NCBI RefSeq assembly: GCF_001189535.1
Contig: NZ_CP012070.1
Coordinates: forward strand, 1,674,001 to 1,738,000
Source of the DNA: Arsenicicoccus sp. oral taxon 190
GTDB taxonomy: Bacteria > Actinomycetota > Actinomycetes > Actinomycetales > Dermatophilaceae
Reading direction: 5' to 3'
Length of the DNA: 64,000 nucleotides
Positions within the stretch are counted from its first letter, which is position 1; each line of letters starts with the position of its first letter. Made by a program: the position numbers and the translations under genes. The notes under the pieces were generated by a model. The model was given only the letters and a program-made list of their open reading frames with translations. It was not told where the DNA came from and ran no database searches. Positions 1 through 8,180 of the stretch are shown piece by piece.

Positions 1-456
1 CTGCCCCTTGGTGAGGCCGTAGATCTGGTTGTTGAAGAGCAGGATCGTCATGTTGACGTTGCGGCGCATCGCGTGGATGAGGTGGTTGCCGCCGATCGAC
101 AGCCCGTCGCCGTCGCCGGTCACGACCCACACCGACAGGTCGGGACGCGCCGTGACCAGGCCGGTGGCGATCGCCGGGGCGCGCCCGTGGATCGAGTGCA
201 TCCCGTAGGTGTCGAGGTAGTACGGGAACCGCGAGGAGCAGCCGATGCCGGAGACGAAGGCGATGTTCTCGCGCTGCAGCCCGAGGTCGGGCAGGAAGGA
301 CTGCACGGCGGCGAGCACGGCGTAGTCGCCGCAGCCGGGGCACCAGCGGACCTCCTGGTCGGAGGTGAAGTCCTTCTTGGACTGGGCCGGGGCGCCCTCG
401 TCGAGACGGGGGACGCCGGCCAGGCCGTGGGTGGGTATGCCGAGATCGACGGTCAT
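1..456 (-). CDS. korB: 2-oxoacid:ferredoxin oxidoreductase subunit beta (partial)
   Basis: Thiamine-diphosphate-binding beta subunit of a 2-oxoglutarate-type ferredoxin oxidoreductase, which decarboxylates a 2-oxoacid to the acyl-CoA while reducing ferredoxin. The 152 codons present start [20 protein letters not shown] and contain a CxxC pair (WCPGCGDYA) for the iron-sulfur cluster. [12 protein letters not shown] segment, the ThDP-binding GDGD motif and an [11 protein letters not shown] segment follow. The C-terminal half lies beyond position 1. The start ATG is six bases after the korA stop codon, so the two subunits are co-transcribed and probably coupled. Substrate preference (2-oxoglutarate rather than pyruvate) is inferred from the subunit architecture. 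Confidence 0.93.
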   Translation of the reverse strand, partial: MTVDLGIPTHGLAGVPRLDEGAPAQSKKDFTSDQEVRWCPGCGDYAVLAAVQSFLPDLGLQRENIAFVSGIGCSSRFPYYLDTYGMHSIHGRAPAIATGLVTARPDLSVWVVTGDGDGLSIGGNHLIHAMRRNVNMTILLFNNQIYGLTKGQ

Positions 457-461
457 CGGGC

Positions 462-2411
462 TCAGGCCTCCTGGCTGGCGGGGGTGCTGGCGGGGGTGCT
501 GGCGGGGGTTGGACTGGTGTCGGGAGCCGGGCTCGGCGCGTGGTGCGGGTCGAGCTCGTGCAGCGCCTCGTGGATCGCGTCGGACAGCGTGCTGGCCGTG
601 AAGGGCAGGCCGCGCACCTGGGTCAGCGCCCGCACGTCGACGAGGTAGGCGGCGCGCAGCATCATCGTGAGCTGGCCGAGGTTCATCTCCGGCACGATGA
701 CCCGCTCGTAGCGGCGCAGCACCTCGCCGAGGTTGGCCGGGAACGGGTTGAGGTGCCGCAGGTGCGCCTGCGCGACCTCCGCGCCGGTGTCGCGGGCATA
801 GCGCACCCCGGCGCTGATCGGGCCGTATGTCGATCCCCACCCGAGCATGAGGACCTTGGCCTCGCCGGTGGGGTCGTCGACCTGCACGTCGGGGATGCCC
901 GCGATGCCGGCGACCTTGGCGGCGCGCAGCCGGGTCATCCGGTCGTGGTTGTCGGGGTCGTAGGAGATCTCGCCGGAGACGTCCTTCTTCTCGATCCCGC
1001 CGACGCGGTGCTCCAGGCCCGCGGTGCCGGGCACGGCCCAGGGGCGGGCGAGCGTGTCGGGGTCGCGCAGGTAGGGGTGGAACACCGGGGTCCCGTCGGC
1101 GTCCTCGGCGTTGGGCTCGGTGGCGAAGCCGGGGTCGATCAAGGGCAGCTCGCGCACCGAGGGGACCTGCCACGGCTCGGAGCCGTTGGCGAGGTAGCCG
1201 TCGGAGAGCAGGAAGACCGGGGTGCGGTAGGTCAGCGCGATACGGACCGCCTCGAGCGCGGCGTCGAAGCAGTCGGACGGCGACTGCGCGGCGACCACGG
1301 GGACGGGCGCCTCGCCGTTGCGGCCGTACATCGCCTGCAGCAGGTCGGCCTGCTCGGTCTTGGTCGGGAGCCCGGTGGAGGGGCCGCCACGCTGGACGTC
1401 GACGATGACCAGCGGAAGCTCGAGGGAGACGGCGAGACCGACGGTCTCGGTCTTGAGCGCGACCCCGGGCCCGGACGTCGTGGTGACCCCCAGGGCGCCG
1501 CCGAAACTCGCGCCGAGCGCGGCACCGATCCCCGCGATCTCGTCCTCGGCCTGGATCGTGGTGACGCCGAAGCGCTTGAGCCCGGACAGGGTGTGCAGGA
1601 TGTCGCTGGCCGGCGTGATGGGGTAGGCGCCCAGCACCAGGGGCAGCCCGGCCTTGTGCGCCGCGGTCGCGAGGCCGTAGGCCAGCGCCGTGTTGCCGGT
1701 GACGTTGCGGTAGAGCCCGGCCCGCATCGGGGCGGGACCGATCTCGTAGGCGACCGCGAAGTCCTCCGTGGTCTCGCCGTAGGCGTGCCCGGCCTTGAGG
1801 GCGGCCAGGTTGGCCGCGAGGATGTCGGGCTTCTTGCCGAACTTCGCGGCGAGGAAGGTCTCGGTCGACTCCAGCGGGCGGGTGTAGAGCCAGGACAGCA
1901 GGCCGAGCGCGAACATGTTCTTGGCGCGCTGCTTGTCCTTGCGCGACAGCGGGAAGTCCGCGAGCGCCTCGACCGTGATCGAGGTGAGCGGCAGCGCGTG
2001 CAGGTGGTAGGACTCCAGCGAGCCGTCCTCGAGCGGGTTGCTGGCGTAGCCGACCTTGCTGAGGTTGCGCGTGGTGAACTCGTCGCTGTCGGCGATCACG
2101 GTGGCCCCGCGCGGCACGTCCGGCAGGTTGGCCTTGAGCGCGGCGGGGTTCATCGCGACGAGCACGTCCGGGTTGTCGCCGGGGGTGAGCACGTCGTGGT
2201 CGGCGAAGTGCAGCTGGAAGCTCGAGACGCCGGGGAGCGTCCCCTGAGGGGCGCGGATCTCGGCGGGGAAGTTGGGCAGCGTCGACAGGTCGTTGCCGAG
2301 GATCGCCGTCTGCGACGTGAACCTGTCTCCCGTCAGCTGCATCCCGTCTCCGGAGTCACCGGCGAACCGGATGACGACGCGCTCGAGCCGGTGGACTGCC
2401 TTGCTCGTCAT
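462..2411 (-). CDS. korA: 2-oxoacid:acceptor oxidoreductase subunit alpha (fused gamma-alpha)
   Basis: Large subunit of the 2-oxoacid:ferredoxin oxidoreductase, 649 residues. The order is a gamma-type domain (about residues 10-190, beginning [20 protein letters not shown]), the pyrimidine-binding alpha domain (about 215-440, with [16 protein letters not shown] and [17 protein letters not shown]), and a transketolase-C-like domain (about 510-610). The fused gamma-alpha form is typical of aerobic actinobacterial KorA, used as an alternative to 2-oxoglutarate dehydrogenase. The last 25 residues are a Pro/Thr/Ser-rich tail with TPAS repeats, encoded by a 12-bp tandem repeat. The start ATG at 2411 is chosen because [16 protein letters not shown] reads straight into the conserved domain. 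korB follows after five bases. Confidence 0.93.
   Translation of the reverse strand: MTSKAVHRLERVVIRFAGDSGDGMQLTGDRFTSQTAILGNDLSTLPNFPAEIRAPQGTLPGVSSFQLHFADHDVLTPGDNPDVLVAMNPAALKANLPDVPRGATVIADSDEFTTRNLSKVGYASNPLEDGSLESYHLHALPLTSITVEALADFPLSRKDKQRAKNMFALGLLSWLYTRPLESTETFLAAKFGKKPDILAANLAALKAGHAYGETTEDFAVAYEIGPAPMRAGLYRNVTGNTALAYGLATAAHKAGLPLVLGAYPITPASDILHTLSGLKRFGVTTIQAEDEIAGIGAALGASFGGALGVTTTSGPGVALKTETVGLAVSLELPLVIVDVQRGGPSTGLPTKTEQADLLQAMYGRNGEAPVPVVAAQSPSDCFDAALEAVRIALTYRTPVFLLSDGYLANGSEPWQVPSVRELPLIDPGFATEPNAEDADGTPVFHPYLRDPDTLARPWAVPGTAGLEHRVGGIEKKDVSGEISYDPDNHDRMTRLRAAKVAGIAGIPDVQVDDPTGEAKVLMLGWGSTYGPISAGVRYARDTGAEVAQAHLRHLNPFPANLGEVLRRYERVIVPEMNLGQLTMMLRAAYLVDVRALTQVRGLPFTASTLSDAIHEALHELDPHHAPSPAPDTSPTPASTPASTPASQEA
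475..510 (+). repeat. 12-bp tandem repeat in korA tail
   Basis: Three adjacent copies of CTGGCGGGGGTG (third copy ends TT) at 475-486, 487-498 and 499-510. On the minus strand they encode TPAS repeats in the disordered C-terminal tail of KorA. The unit is in frame (4 codons), so copy number could change without breaking the gene. Confidence 0.8.
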
Positions 2412-2686
2412 GGGTGCAGAGTCACTTCGCTTTCACTGATACGCAGACTTTGGGTAGACCAAACGTCATGTTATGCGGGCTGCCGGTGCGGCCGGGTCCT
2501 CGTCTCATGGTAGGGGCCCGACGTGGGCCTCCCGGGGCCTCGCGCACCCGCACCTGTGGGCAACGTCCGGCAGGCCCGAGTGCTTCCGCCACCTCGATTT
2601 CATCTCCACGCCAAAGCCGTGTACGGTTATCGACGCACTCCGAACGAGTGCACTTCCGAGCGCGCTTGGTACTACCAGCCGCTCGG

Positions 2687-2759
2687 GCCCCCTTAGCTCA
2701 GTCGGCAGAGCGTTTCCATGGTAAGGAAAAGGTCGTCGGTTCGATTCCGACAGGGGGCT
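2687..2759 (+). tRNA. tRNA-Thr (GGT)
   Basis: A complete 73-nt cloverleaf can be folded by eye. Acceptor arms are GCCCCCT/AGGGGGC, the D arm begins TAGCTC, the anticodon loop is ATGGTAA with anticodon GGT, and the T arm is GTCGG-TTCGATT-CCGAC. The CCA end is not encoded. It sits just before tRNA-Met and rpmG, the usual actinobacterial order. Confidence 0.95.
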
Positions 2760-2800
2760 CTCGCAGGCCCCGCACCCTCGAGGCGCAGGATCTGCCACCT

Positions 2801-2877
2801 GGCGGGGTAGCTCAGCTGGTTAGAGCGCACGACTCATAATCGTGAGGTCGCGGGATCGAGCCCCGCTCCCGCTACCA
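2801..2877 (+). tRNA. tRNA-Met (CAT), elongator
   Basis: A 77-nt cloverleaf with the 3' CCA encoded. Acceptor GGCGGGG pairs with TCCCGCT through G.U ends, the anticodon stem-loop is CACGA-CTCATAA-TCGTG with anticodon CAT, and the T arm is GCGGG-ATCGAGC-CCCGC. The 1-72 position is a G.U pair rather than the C-A mismatch of an initiator, so it is read as elongator Met. A lysidine-modified tRNA-Ile cannot be excluded from sequence alone. The neighbours tRNA-Thr and rpmG support Met. Confidence 0.92.
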
Positions 2878-2944
2878 AGTACATCCCGACCCCAGGCCGG
2901 CCGCAGATCGCGGGTCGGCGCCCACTTCGAGAGCAGGTTGCCCC

Positions 2945-3115
2945 GTGGCCAGCAAGTCCGCAGACGTCCGTCCCAAGATCACGATGGCGTGCACCGACTG
3001 CAAGGAGCGCAACTACATCACCAAGAAGAACCGTCGGAACCACCCCGACCGGCTCGAGCTGGCGAAGTTCTGCCCCCGCTGCAAGAAGCACACCGCGCAC
3101 CGCGAGACCCGCTGA
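2945..3115 (+). CDS. rpmG: 50S ribosomal protein L33
   Basis: bL33 of the large ribosomal subunit, 56 residues, GTG start 67 bases after tRNA-Met. Cysteines C16, C19, C43 and C46 form two CxxC pairs, so this is the zinc-binding (C+) form. The sequence ends HTAHRETR, typical for the family. It lies between the tRNA-Thr/tRNA-Met pair and hadA, the standard actinobacterial position, and is followed by a strong hairpin. A zinc-free paralogue under zinc control may exist elsewhere; nothing in the window shows it. Confidence 0.95.
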   Translation: MASKSADVRPKITMACTDCKERNYITKKNRRNHPDRLELAKFCPRCKKHTAHRETR

Positions 3116-3132
3116 GCGCACCCCGGCACCGC

Positions 3133-3170
3133 GCGAGCGCCGTCCCTCACCTGCGAGGGGCGGCGCTCGC
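3133..3170 (+). terminator. Hairpin terminator after rpmG
   Basis: Stem GCGAGCGCCG-TCCCTC against GAGGGG-CGGCGCTCGC with an ACCTGC loop, 18 bases after the rpmG stop. There is no U tract, as is usual at this GC content. It separates the tRNA-rpmG unit from hadA. Confidence 0.7.
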
Positions 3171-3205
3171 TGCCGTCGGTGGCCGGGCTACCGGCACGTA
3201 GCGCA

Positions 3206-3211
3206 TAGGCT
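3206..3211 (+). promoter_or_regulatory. Probable -10 box of leaderless hadA promoter
   Basis: TAGGCT (TAnnnT) ends seven bases before the hadA ATG at 3219. No Shine-Dalgarno sequence lies between them. This arrangement fits a leaderless mRNA starting at or next to the A of the ATG. A -35 box is not obvious. Confidence 0.55.
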
Positions 3212-3218
3212 CGTCCCC

Positions 3219-3665
3219 ATGCCTGTCAACGAGTCGTTCGCGGGGCGCAGCTACCCGCCGACCGCCCCCTACCAGGTGGGGCGGGCCAAGATCGCGGAGT
3301 TCGCCGAGGCCGTCGGGGCCGTGGACCCGGTCCACACCGACGTCGACGCGGCCCGGGCGCGGGGGTATGTTGACGTCATCGCCCCCCCGACCTTCGCGGT
3401 GCTCGTCGCCCAGCAGGCGGACCGCCAGCTGATCACGGACCCCGAGGCCGGCATCGACTTCACCCGGGTGGTCCACGGCGAGCAGCGGTTCACCCACCAC
3501 CACCCGCTGGTGGCCGGCGACGAGATCACCGCGACCCTGACCGTCGACACCGTCCGGGTCGTGGGTGGCCACGCGATGGTGACCACGCGCAGCGAGCTGC
3601 GCACCGAGGCGGGCGAGCCCCGCTGCACCGCCGTGAGCACCCTCGTGATCCGGGGGGAGGACTGA
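3219..3665 (+). CDS. hadA: MaoC-like (R)-3-hydroxyacyl dehydratase, HadA-type subunit
   Basis: 148-residue hot-dog-fold protein related to mycobacterial HadA/HadC, the partner that binds acyl chains in a heterodimeric 3-hydroxyacyl-thioester dehydratase. The N-terminal MaoC-like region (IAEFAEAVGAVDPVHTD) resembles a degenerate hydratase motif. VVHGEQRFTHHHPLVAGDEI is the conserved central block of this family. The next gene supplies the complete catalytic motif, which supports a HadA-HadB pair. It lies between rpmG and murB as in other Actinomycetota. Whether the pair elongates mycolate-like or ordinary fatty acids is not shown by the sequence. Confidence 0.85.
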   Translation: MPVNESFAGRSYPPTAPYQVGRAKIAEFAEAVGAVDPVHTDVDAARARGYVDVIAPPTFAVLVAQQADRQLITDPEAGIDFTRVVHGEQRFTHHHPLVAGDEITATLTVDTVRVVGGHAMVTTRSELRTEAGEPRCTAVSTLVIRGED

Positions 3666-3684
3666 GATGGGGAGGACTGACATG
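3655..3684 (+). repeat. 15-bp tandem duplication of RBS and start codon
   Basis: Two adjacent 15-bp units, GGGAGGACTGAGATG and GGGAGGACTGACATG, differ at one base. Each contains a Shine-Dalgarno sequence and an ATG. The first unit also holds the hadA stop codon. The unit is five codons long, so both ATGs (3667 and 3682) are in the hadB frame. Confidence 0.9.
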
Positions 3685-4098
3685 ACCGACCTCAGCACCG
3701 TCGAGCCCGGCCAGGTCCTGCCCGAGCGCACCCTCACCGTCACCCGCGCGATGCTCGTCGCGTATGCCGGTGCCAGCCTCGACCGCAACCCGATCCACTG
3801 GGACGAGCGGTTCGCCACGTCGGTCGGGCTGCCCGACGTCATCGCGCACGGCATGCTCACCATGGGCGCGGCGGTCCAGGTGGTCGTGGACTGGTGCGGC
3901 GACGCGGGGCGGGTCGTGGAGTACTCCACCAAGTTCGTCGCCCCGGTCGTCGTCCCCCACGACGGCGGCGCCGAGGTGGTCCTCGGCGGTGTCGTCAAGA
4001 AGGTCGAGGACGGACGGGCTACGGTCGAGCTCACCGCCACGTGCGAGGGCAGGAAGGTCCTCGGGCGGGCGCTCGCGGTCGTCCGCCTCGAGCGCTGA
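3682..4098 (+). CDS. hadB: MaoC family dehydratase, HadB-type catalytic subunit
   Basis: Catalytic hot-dog subunit of the (R)-3-hydroxyacyl-thioester dehydratase, 138 residues from this start. The hydratase-2 motif is complete: YAGASLDRNPIHWDERFA carries the Asp/His dyad, followed by VIAHGMLTMG. The ATG at 3682 is preferred because GGGAGG sits eight bases upstream and the length before the VEPGQ block matches relatives. ATG 3667 would add five residues and has its own Shine-Dalgarno sequence because of the 15-bp duplication. It is translated with hadA from one message. Confidence 0.9.
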   Translation: MTDLSTVEPGQVLPERTLTVTRAMLVAYAGASLDRNPIHWDERFATSVGLPDVIAHGMLTMGAAVQVVVDWCGDAGRVVEYSTKFVAPVVVPHDGGAEVVLGGVVKKVEDGRATVELTATCEGRKVLGRALAVVRLER

Positions 4099-4135
4099 CC
4101 ACCCCCGGCCGCCACCCCTGACGACGGCCGCCCGG

Positions 4136-4161
4136 CAGCCGGCCCCCCGAGGGGCGGGCTG
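4136..4161 (+). terminator. Hairpin between hadB and murB
   Basis: CAGCCGGCCCC and GGGGCGGGCTG pair with one mismatch around a CCGA loop. It lies 38 bases after hadB and 29 before murB. It could be a weak terminator or a processing site; there is no U tract. Confidence 0.4.
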
Positions 4162-4189
4162 TCGCCATACGACGAAGGGCACTCCCACG

Positions 4190-5263
4190 ATGCAGGTCGA
4201 GCACGACGTCCCCCTGGCCACGCTGACCACCATGCGGGTGGGCGGCCCGGCGCAGCGGCTGGTGACGGCGCGGACGACCGACGAGCTCGTGGACGCGGTG
4301 CGCGAGGTCGACGACGCCGACGAGCCGCTGCTGGTCGTGTCGGGCGGGTCCAACCTGGTGGTGTCCGACGAGGGTTTCGCGGGGACCGTGGTGCTGGTGC
4401 GCTCCAGCGGCATCGAGGTGCAGAGCCAGGACTGGTGCGGCGGGGCCTTCGTGCGCGTGGCGGCGGGGGAGTCCTGGGACGGGCTGGTCGAGCGGGCCGT
4501 CGCCGAGGGATGGGCCGGGATCGAGGCGATGTCCGGCATCCCGGGGCTCACCGGCGCCACGCCGGTCCAGAACGTCGGCGCCTACGGCCAGGAGGTCGCC
4601 CAGACCATCGCGCAGGTGCGGGTGTGGGACCGGCGCGAGGAGCGGGTCCGCACCTTCTTCCCGGCCGACTGCGGCTTCACCTACCGCCACAGCGTCTTCA
4701 AGGGCACCGACCGCTACGTCGTCCTCGACGTCGCCTTCCAGCTCGAGGTCGCCGACCTCTCCCGGCCGGTGGCGTATGCCGCCCTGGCCGCCGGGCTGGA
4801 CGTCCCGCTCGGCACCCGGGTGCCGCTGTCCGACGCCCGGGAGGCCGTGCTCGAGCAGCGGCGTCGTCGCGGCATGGTGCTGGAGCCGGGGGACCACGAC
4901 ACCTGGTCCTGCGGGTCCTTCTTCACCAACCCGATCCTGCCGGTGGGGGCGTTCGCCGAGCTGGAGGAGCGGGCCCGGCAGCGGCTGGGGTCGGACGGCC
5001 CGGTCCCGCCGCGCTTCGACGCCGGTGACGGGCTGGCCAAGACCAGCGCCGCCTGGTTGATCGACCGGGCGGGCTTCGGCAAGGGCTTCGGCCTGCCGGG
5101 GCCGGCGGCGCTGTCGACCAAGCACACCCTCGCGGTGACCAACCGGGGTGGCGCGACGGCGGCCGACGTGGCGGCGCTCGCGCGCCAGGTCCGCGACGGG
5201 GTCCAGGAGGCATTCGGGGTCACCCTGGTCAACGAGCCGGTCTTCGTGGGGCACCACCTCTGA
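4190..5263 (+). CDS. murB: UDP-N-acetylmuramate dehydrogenase
   Basis: Cytoplasmic FAD enzyme that reduces UDP-GlcNAc-enolpyruvate to UDP-MurNAc with NADPH in peptidoglycan synthesis; 357 residues. The FAD-binding part begins with VSGGSNLVVSDEGFAG, and the family motif GIPGLTGATPVQNVGAYGQE is present. The catalytic serine is S243 in SCGSFFTNP and the C-terminal glutamate is E349 in NEPVFVG. The frame stays open far upstream into hadB, but the start is set at ATG 4190 because MQVEHDVPLATLTTMRVGG is the conserved N-terminus. It ends convergently with the adenosine deaminase gene. Confidence 0.95.
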   Translation: MQVEHDVPLATLTTMRVGGPAQRLVTARTTDELVDAVREVDDADEPLLVVSGGSNLVVSDEGFAGTVVLVRSSGIEVQSQDWCGGAFVRVAAGESWDGLVERAVAEGWAGIEAMSGIPGLTGATPVQNVGAYGQEVAQTIAQVRVWDRREERVRTFFPADCGFTYRHSVFKGTDRYVVLDVAFQLEVADLSRPVAYAALAAGLDVPLGTRVPLSDAREAVLEQRRRRGMVLEPGDHDTWSCGSFFTNPILPVGAFAELEERARQRLGSDGPVPPRFDAGDGLAKTSAAWLIDRAGFGKGFGLPGPAALSTKHTLAVTNRGGATAADVAALARQVRDGVQEAFGVTLVNEPVFVGHHL

Positions 5264-5266
5264 CCG

Positions 5267-5283
5267 ACGCCGGGTGCCGGCGT
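5267..5283. terminator. Small bidirectional hairpin
   Basis: ACGCCGG-GTG-CCGGCGT, a perfect 7-bp stem in the 22-bp gap between convergent murB and the adenosine deaminase gene. Its placement suggests a shared terminator for both strands. Confidence 0.5.
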
Positions 5284-5285
5284 GC

Positions 5286-6314
5286 TCAGCCGGGCAGGGC
5301 CAGCCAGGTGTCGACGTCCTCCTCGGCGCGGGCGACCAGCTCGCGCGGGGCGGTGGACGTGCGCAGGGACATGCGGGCCAGCTCGGCCAGCTCCTCGTCG
5401 GTGAGCCCGTGGACCTCGCGCGCCAGGGTGTACTGGTCGACCAGCCGGGAGCCGAAGAGCAGCGGGTCGTCGGCGCCGAGCGCCACCTGGACCCCGGCCT
5501 GCAGCAGGGTCCGCAGCGGCACCTGCGGCGCGTCGTCGTAGACGCCGAGCGCGACGTTGCTGCCCGGGCACACCTCGAGCGCCACCCCCTCGCGCACCAG
5601 GCGGTCGAGGACCCGCGGGTCCTCGGCGGCCCGCACCCCGTGCCCGATCCGGTCCGGCAGCAGCGCGTCCAGCGTCGCCGTGACCGCCTCCGGGCCGCGC
5701 AGCTCCCCGCCGTGGGGGACCAGCGCCAGCCCGGCGGCGCGGGCGATCGTGAAGGCGTGCCCGAAGTCGGCGGTGACGCCGCGGTGCTCGTCGTTGGACA
5801 GGCCGAAGCCGACGACGTGACCGGTGCCCTCCCCGGCATACCGGGCTGCCAGGCGGGCGAGCGTCCGGGCGTCCAGGGGGTGCCGGACGCGGCTGGCCGC
5901 GACGACGACGCCCACCCCGATGCCGGACTCCGCGGCGGCCGCCACCGCGGACTCGAGCACCAGCTCCAGGGCCGGGGTGAGGCCACCGCAGAAGGGCGCG
6001 TAGCTGGTGGGGTCGACCTGCAGCTCCAGCCACCGCGAGCCCTCGGAGGCGTCGTCCAGCGCGGCCTCCCGGACGATCCGCCGCATCGCCTCGGGACCGC
6101 GGACGCAGGCGCGCGCCGCGTCGTAGAGCCGCTGGAACCGGAACCACCCGCGCTCGTCCACGCTGCGCAGCGTGGGCGGCCAGTCCTCGGTGAGCGCGTG
6201 CGGCAGCCGCAACCCCTCGACCTGCGCCAGCTCGGTGAGCGTGGACAGCCGCATCGACCCGGTGAAGTGCAGGTGCAGGTGCGCCTTCGGGAGCTGGTCG
6301 AGAGGGCGAGGCAT
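5286..6314 (-). CDS. add: Adenosine deaminase
   Basis: Zinc-dependent amidohydrolase of the adenosine deaminase family (adenosine to inosine plus ammonia), 342 residues. The metal-binding HLHFTGSMR motif is at residues 13-21. It is followed by LVPHGGELRG, a DRIGHGVRA block and the terminal GADDPLLFGS aspartate pair. HFTGSM replaces the more common H-x-EG form, so adenine or a modified nucleoside as substrate is possible. The start at 6314 (MPRPLDQLPKAHLHLHFTGS) is chosen because the metal motif must lie near the N-terminus; upstream in-frame codons give low-complexity sequence. Purine salvage role, cytoplasmic. Confidence 0.85.
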   Translation of the reverse strand: MPRPLDQLPKAHLHLHFTGSMRLSTLTELAQVEGLRLPHALTEDWPPTLRSVDERGWFRFQRLYDAARACVRGPEAMRRIVREAALDDASEGSRWLELQVDPTSYAPFCGGLTPALELVLESAVAAAAESGIGVGVVVAASRVRHPLDARTLARLAARYAGEGTGHVVGFGLSNDEHRGVTADFGHAFTIARAAGLALVPHGGELRGPEAVTATLDALLPDRIGHGVRAAEDPRVLDRLVREGVALEVCPGSNVALGVYDDAPQVPLRTLLQAGVQVALGADDPLLFGSRLVDQYTLAREVHGLTDEELAELARMSLRTSTAPRELVARAEEDVDTWLALPG

Positions 6315-6412
6315 GGGGCCATCCTCACAGACGGTGCCCGCGGGCCCGGGATCCGGTGACGACGACCCCGGTCCTCCCGCGTGCCGAGGCCGACGTGGAG
6401 GCAGAGCCCGCC

Positions 6413-6418
6413 TAGGCT
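6413..6418 (+). promoter_or_regulatory. Possible -10 box of capA promoter
   Basis: TAGGCT 54 bases upstream of the CapA-like start, in the gap after the divergent adenosine deaminase gene. The -35 region is poor. The leader would include the GGAGG ribosome binding site. Confidence 0.3.
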
Positions 6419-6472
6419 GGGGCTTCCCGACGCTCGCGTCCACCCGCCCGTCGAGCCCCCTGGAGGTCTGGC

Positions 6473-7636
6473 ATGGTCGACCAGCGTCCGCTCTACCGTG
6501 CGCGCCGGCACGGCGCCCTGGCCCTGGTGGGCACGGCCGCGGCGCTGCTCGCCGCGGGGGGCCTCGCCCTGGCCGACCTCGTCGGGCCGCCCGATCCCAC
6601 GCCGAGGTCCGTGGCCGCGGCGGTGTCGGGCCCCGCCACCACCCCGGGCGAGGTGACGGCCACCGCCGGGGCCGGCGCGCGCCCCACGCCCTCCGGCACT
6701 CGTGGGGACGCCTCCCTGCCGCCGATCACCCTCGCCTTCGCGGGGGACACGCAGGCGTATGGCGTCGCCGCCCGCCTCAACGAGGTGGGCCTGGGCGCCG
6801 CCGGCCGCCTGCTGGCGCAGGCCGACCTGGCCATGGTCAACCTCGAGACCGCCGTGGCCCGCGACCGGTCCGGCCTCACCCCCCAGCCGAAGCCGTTCAC
6901 CTTCGTGACGGGACCGGCGATCCTGGACACCCTCAAGGCCGAGGGCGTCGACGTCGTGACGGCCGCCAACAACCACACGATGGACTTCGGCGAGGAGGGG
7001 ATGCGCCGGATGCTCGAGGTCAAGGCGACCTCGCCCGTCCCCATGGTCGGGCTCGGCAAGGACGCCGACGAGGCGTGGGCGCCGTGGACCACCGAGGTCA
7101 AGGGTCGGCGGGTGGTGGTCTTCGGCGCGACCGACGTGCTCGACCGGCACCTGGACTGGAAGGCGGGTCCGGGCAAGCTCGGGCTCGCCAAGGTCATGGA
7201 CGACGACGGCTTCGCGCGGCTCCTCGCGGGGGTGCGTGCGGCGCGGGCCGCCGGGCCGCAGGACGTCATCGTGGTCTACCTGCACTCGGGCGTCGAGAAG
7301 GAGCGCTGCCCCACGCCGCGTCAGGTCTACACCGACAAGGCCCTCGCCGAGGCGGGAGCCACCGTCGTCGTCGGCAGCCACGCCCACGTCCTGCAGACCA
7401 CCACGACGGTGGGCGACACCGCGGTGGCCTACGGCCTCGGCAACTTCGCCTTCGGCAGCGGCAGCCCGGAGACCCTGGCCACCGGGGTGCTGACCGTCAC
7501 GGTGCCCGGAGCGGGGGCCCCCTCGATGCGCTTCGACCCGGCGCGGGTGACCGGCGGGCTGCCCCGCCTGCTGTCCGGGGCCGAGCGGGAGCAGGCGCTG
7601 CGGTCGTGGCAGAGCCGCGGGCAGGGCTGCTCCTGA
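6473..7636 (+). CDS. CapA family protein (membrane-anchored metallophosphatase fold)
   Basis: 387-residue CapA/PGA_cap domain protein, a calcineurin-like phosphoesterase relative associated with poly-gamma-glutamate capsule genes. One transmembrane segment (about residues 18-38, ALALVGTAAALLAAGGLALA) is followed by an Ala/Pro/Thr-rich linker. The domain begins at about residue 84 with LAFAGDTQAYG and includes NLETAV, AANNHTMDFGEEG, VYLHSG and VVGSHAHVLQ, which hold the predicted metal ligands. The ATG at 6473 follows GGAGG. No other capsule genes are nearby, so a cell-surface phosphoesterase or lyase role is only inferred. Confidence 0.82.
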   Translation: MVDQRPLYRARRHGALALVGTAAALLAAGGLALADLVGPPDPTPRSVAAAVSGPATTPGEVTATAGAGARPTPSGTRGDASLPPITLAFAGDTQAYGVAARLNEVGLGAAGRLLAQADLAMVNLETAVARDRSGLTPQPKPFTFVTGPAILDTLKAEGVDVVTAANNHTMDFGEEGMRRMLEVKATSPVPMVGLGKDADEAWAPWTTEVKGRRVVVFGATDVLDRHLDWKAGPGKLGLAKVMDDDGFARLLAGVRAARAAGPQDVIVVYLHSGVEKERCPTPRQVYTDKALAEAGATVVVGSHAHVLQTTTTVGDTAVAYGLGNFAFGSGSPETLATGVLTVTVPGAGAPSMRFDPARVTGGLPRLLSGAEREQALRSWQSRGQGCS

Positions 7637-7644
7637 CGGGTCGG

Positions 7645-7675
7645 TTCGCCTTGTGCGGCGTCCCTGACGTATGCT
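7645..7675 (+). promoter_or_regulatory. Possible promoter of tRNA-Trp-secE-nusG
   Basis: TTCGCC at 7645-7650 and TATGCT at 7670-7675, 19-bp spacer, 72 bases upstream of tRNA-Trp. The -10 box is convincing, the -35 weak. Confidence 0.4.
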
Positions 7676-7747
7676 CGTCTCTTGGATGGTTGCTGCGTCG
7701 ATCGGCCGTGCGCTCCGGCGCCGGGTGGGGACGCGGCGGTGATCCTT

Positions 7748-7820
7748 AGGGTAGTAGCTCAATTGGTAGAGCACCGGTCTCCAAAACCGGCGGTTGGGGG
7801 TTCGAGTCCCTCCTGCCCTG
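7748..7820 (+). tRNA. tRNA-Trp (CCA)
   Basis: A 73-nt cloverleaf: acceptor AGGGTAG/CTGCCCT, anticodon stem CCGGT/ACCGG around loop CTCCAAA with anticodon CCA, and a T arm with TTCGAGT. The discriminator base is G and the 3' CCA is not encoded. It is placed directly before secE, as in most Actinomycetota. Confidence 0.96.
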
Positions 7821-7854
7821 CTGAGCACGTGGTCGTCGGACGAAGGCAGGGACT

Positions 7855-8103
7855 GTGAGCGAGGTCAACACCCAGCGGGGTGGCGCGCGCCAGCAGCAGG
7901 CTCGCCGCGGTTTCTTCGGCCGCATCGCGCTGTTCATCGCCCAGGTGCTGGACGAGCTGCGCAAGGTGGTCCGCCCGACCCGGGACGAGCTCGTCACCTA
8001 CACCACGGTCGTGATGGTCTTCGTCATCGCGATCATGCTGTTCTGCGCGGCGCTCGACTACGGGATCGGCAAGCTCGTCTTCTGGGCCTTCGCCGGCAGC
8101 TGA
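7855..8103 (+). CDS. secE: Preprotein translocase subunit SecE
   Basis: 82-residue single-span component of the SecYEG translocon. It has a short charged N-terminus, the conserved amphipathic block LDELRKVVRPTRDELVTYT (about residues 31-49) and one membrane helix (about 50-70). GTG start with AGGGA upstream. It sits between tRNA-Trp and nusG, and SecY is encoded in the spc region of the same window. Confidence 0.95.
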   Translation: MSEVNTQRGGARQQQARRGFFGRIALFIAQVLDELRKVVRPTRDELVTYTTVVMVFVIAIMLFCAALDYGIGKLVFWAFAGS

Positions 8104-8180
8104 CGGCCGGGCCGCGACCGCCGGTCCGCACCCGTCCCACCGGCACCCCGCCTGATCTAGCAAGGAAGTAGGCCCGCACC

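Noticed and set aside
2449..2463. TTTGG-GTAGA-CCAAA dyad upstream of korA
   Set aside because: Only five bases per arm and no second copy; could be chance. No regulator gene nearby.
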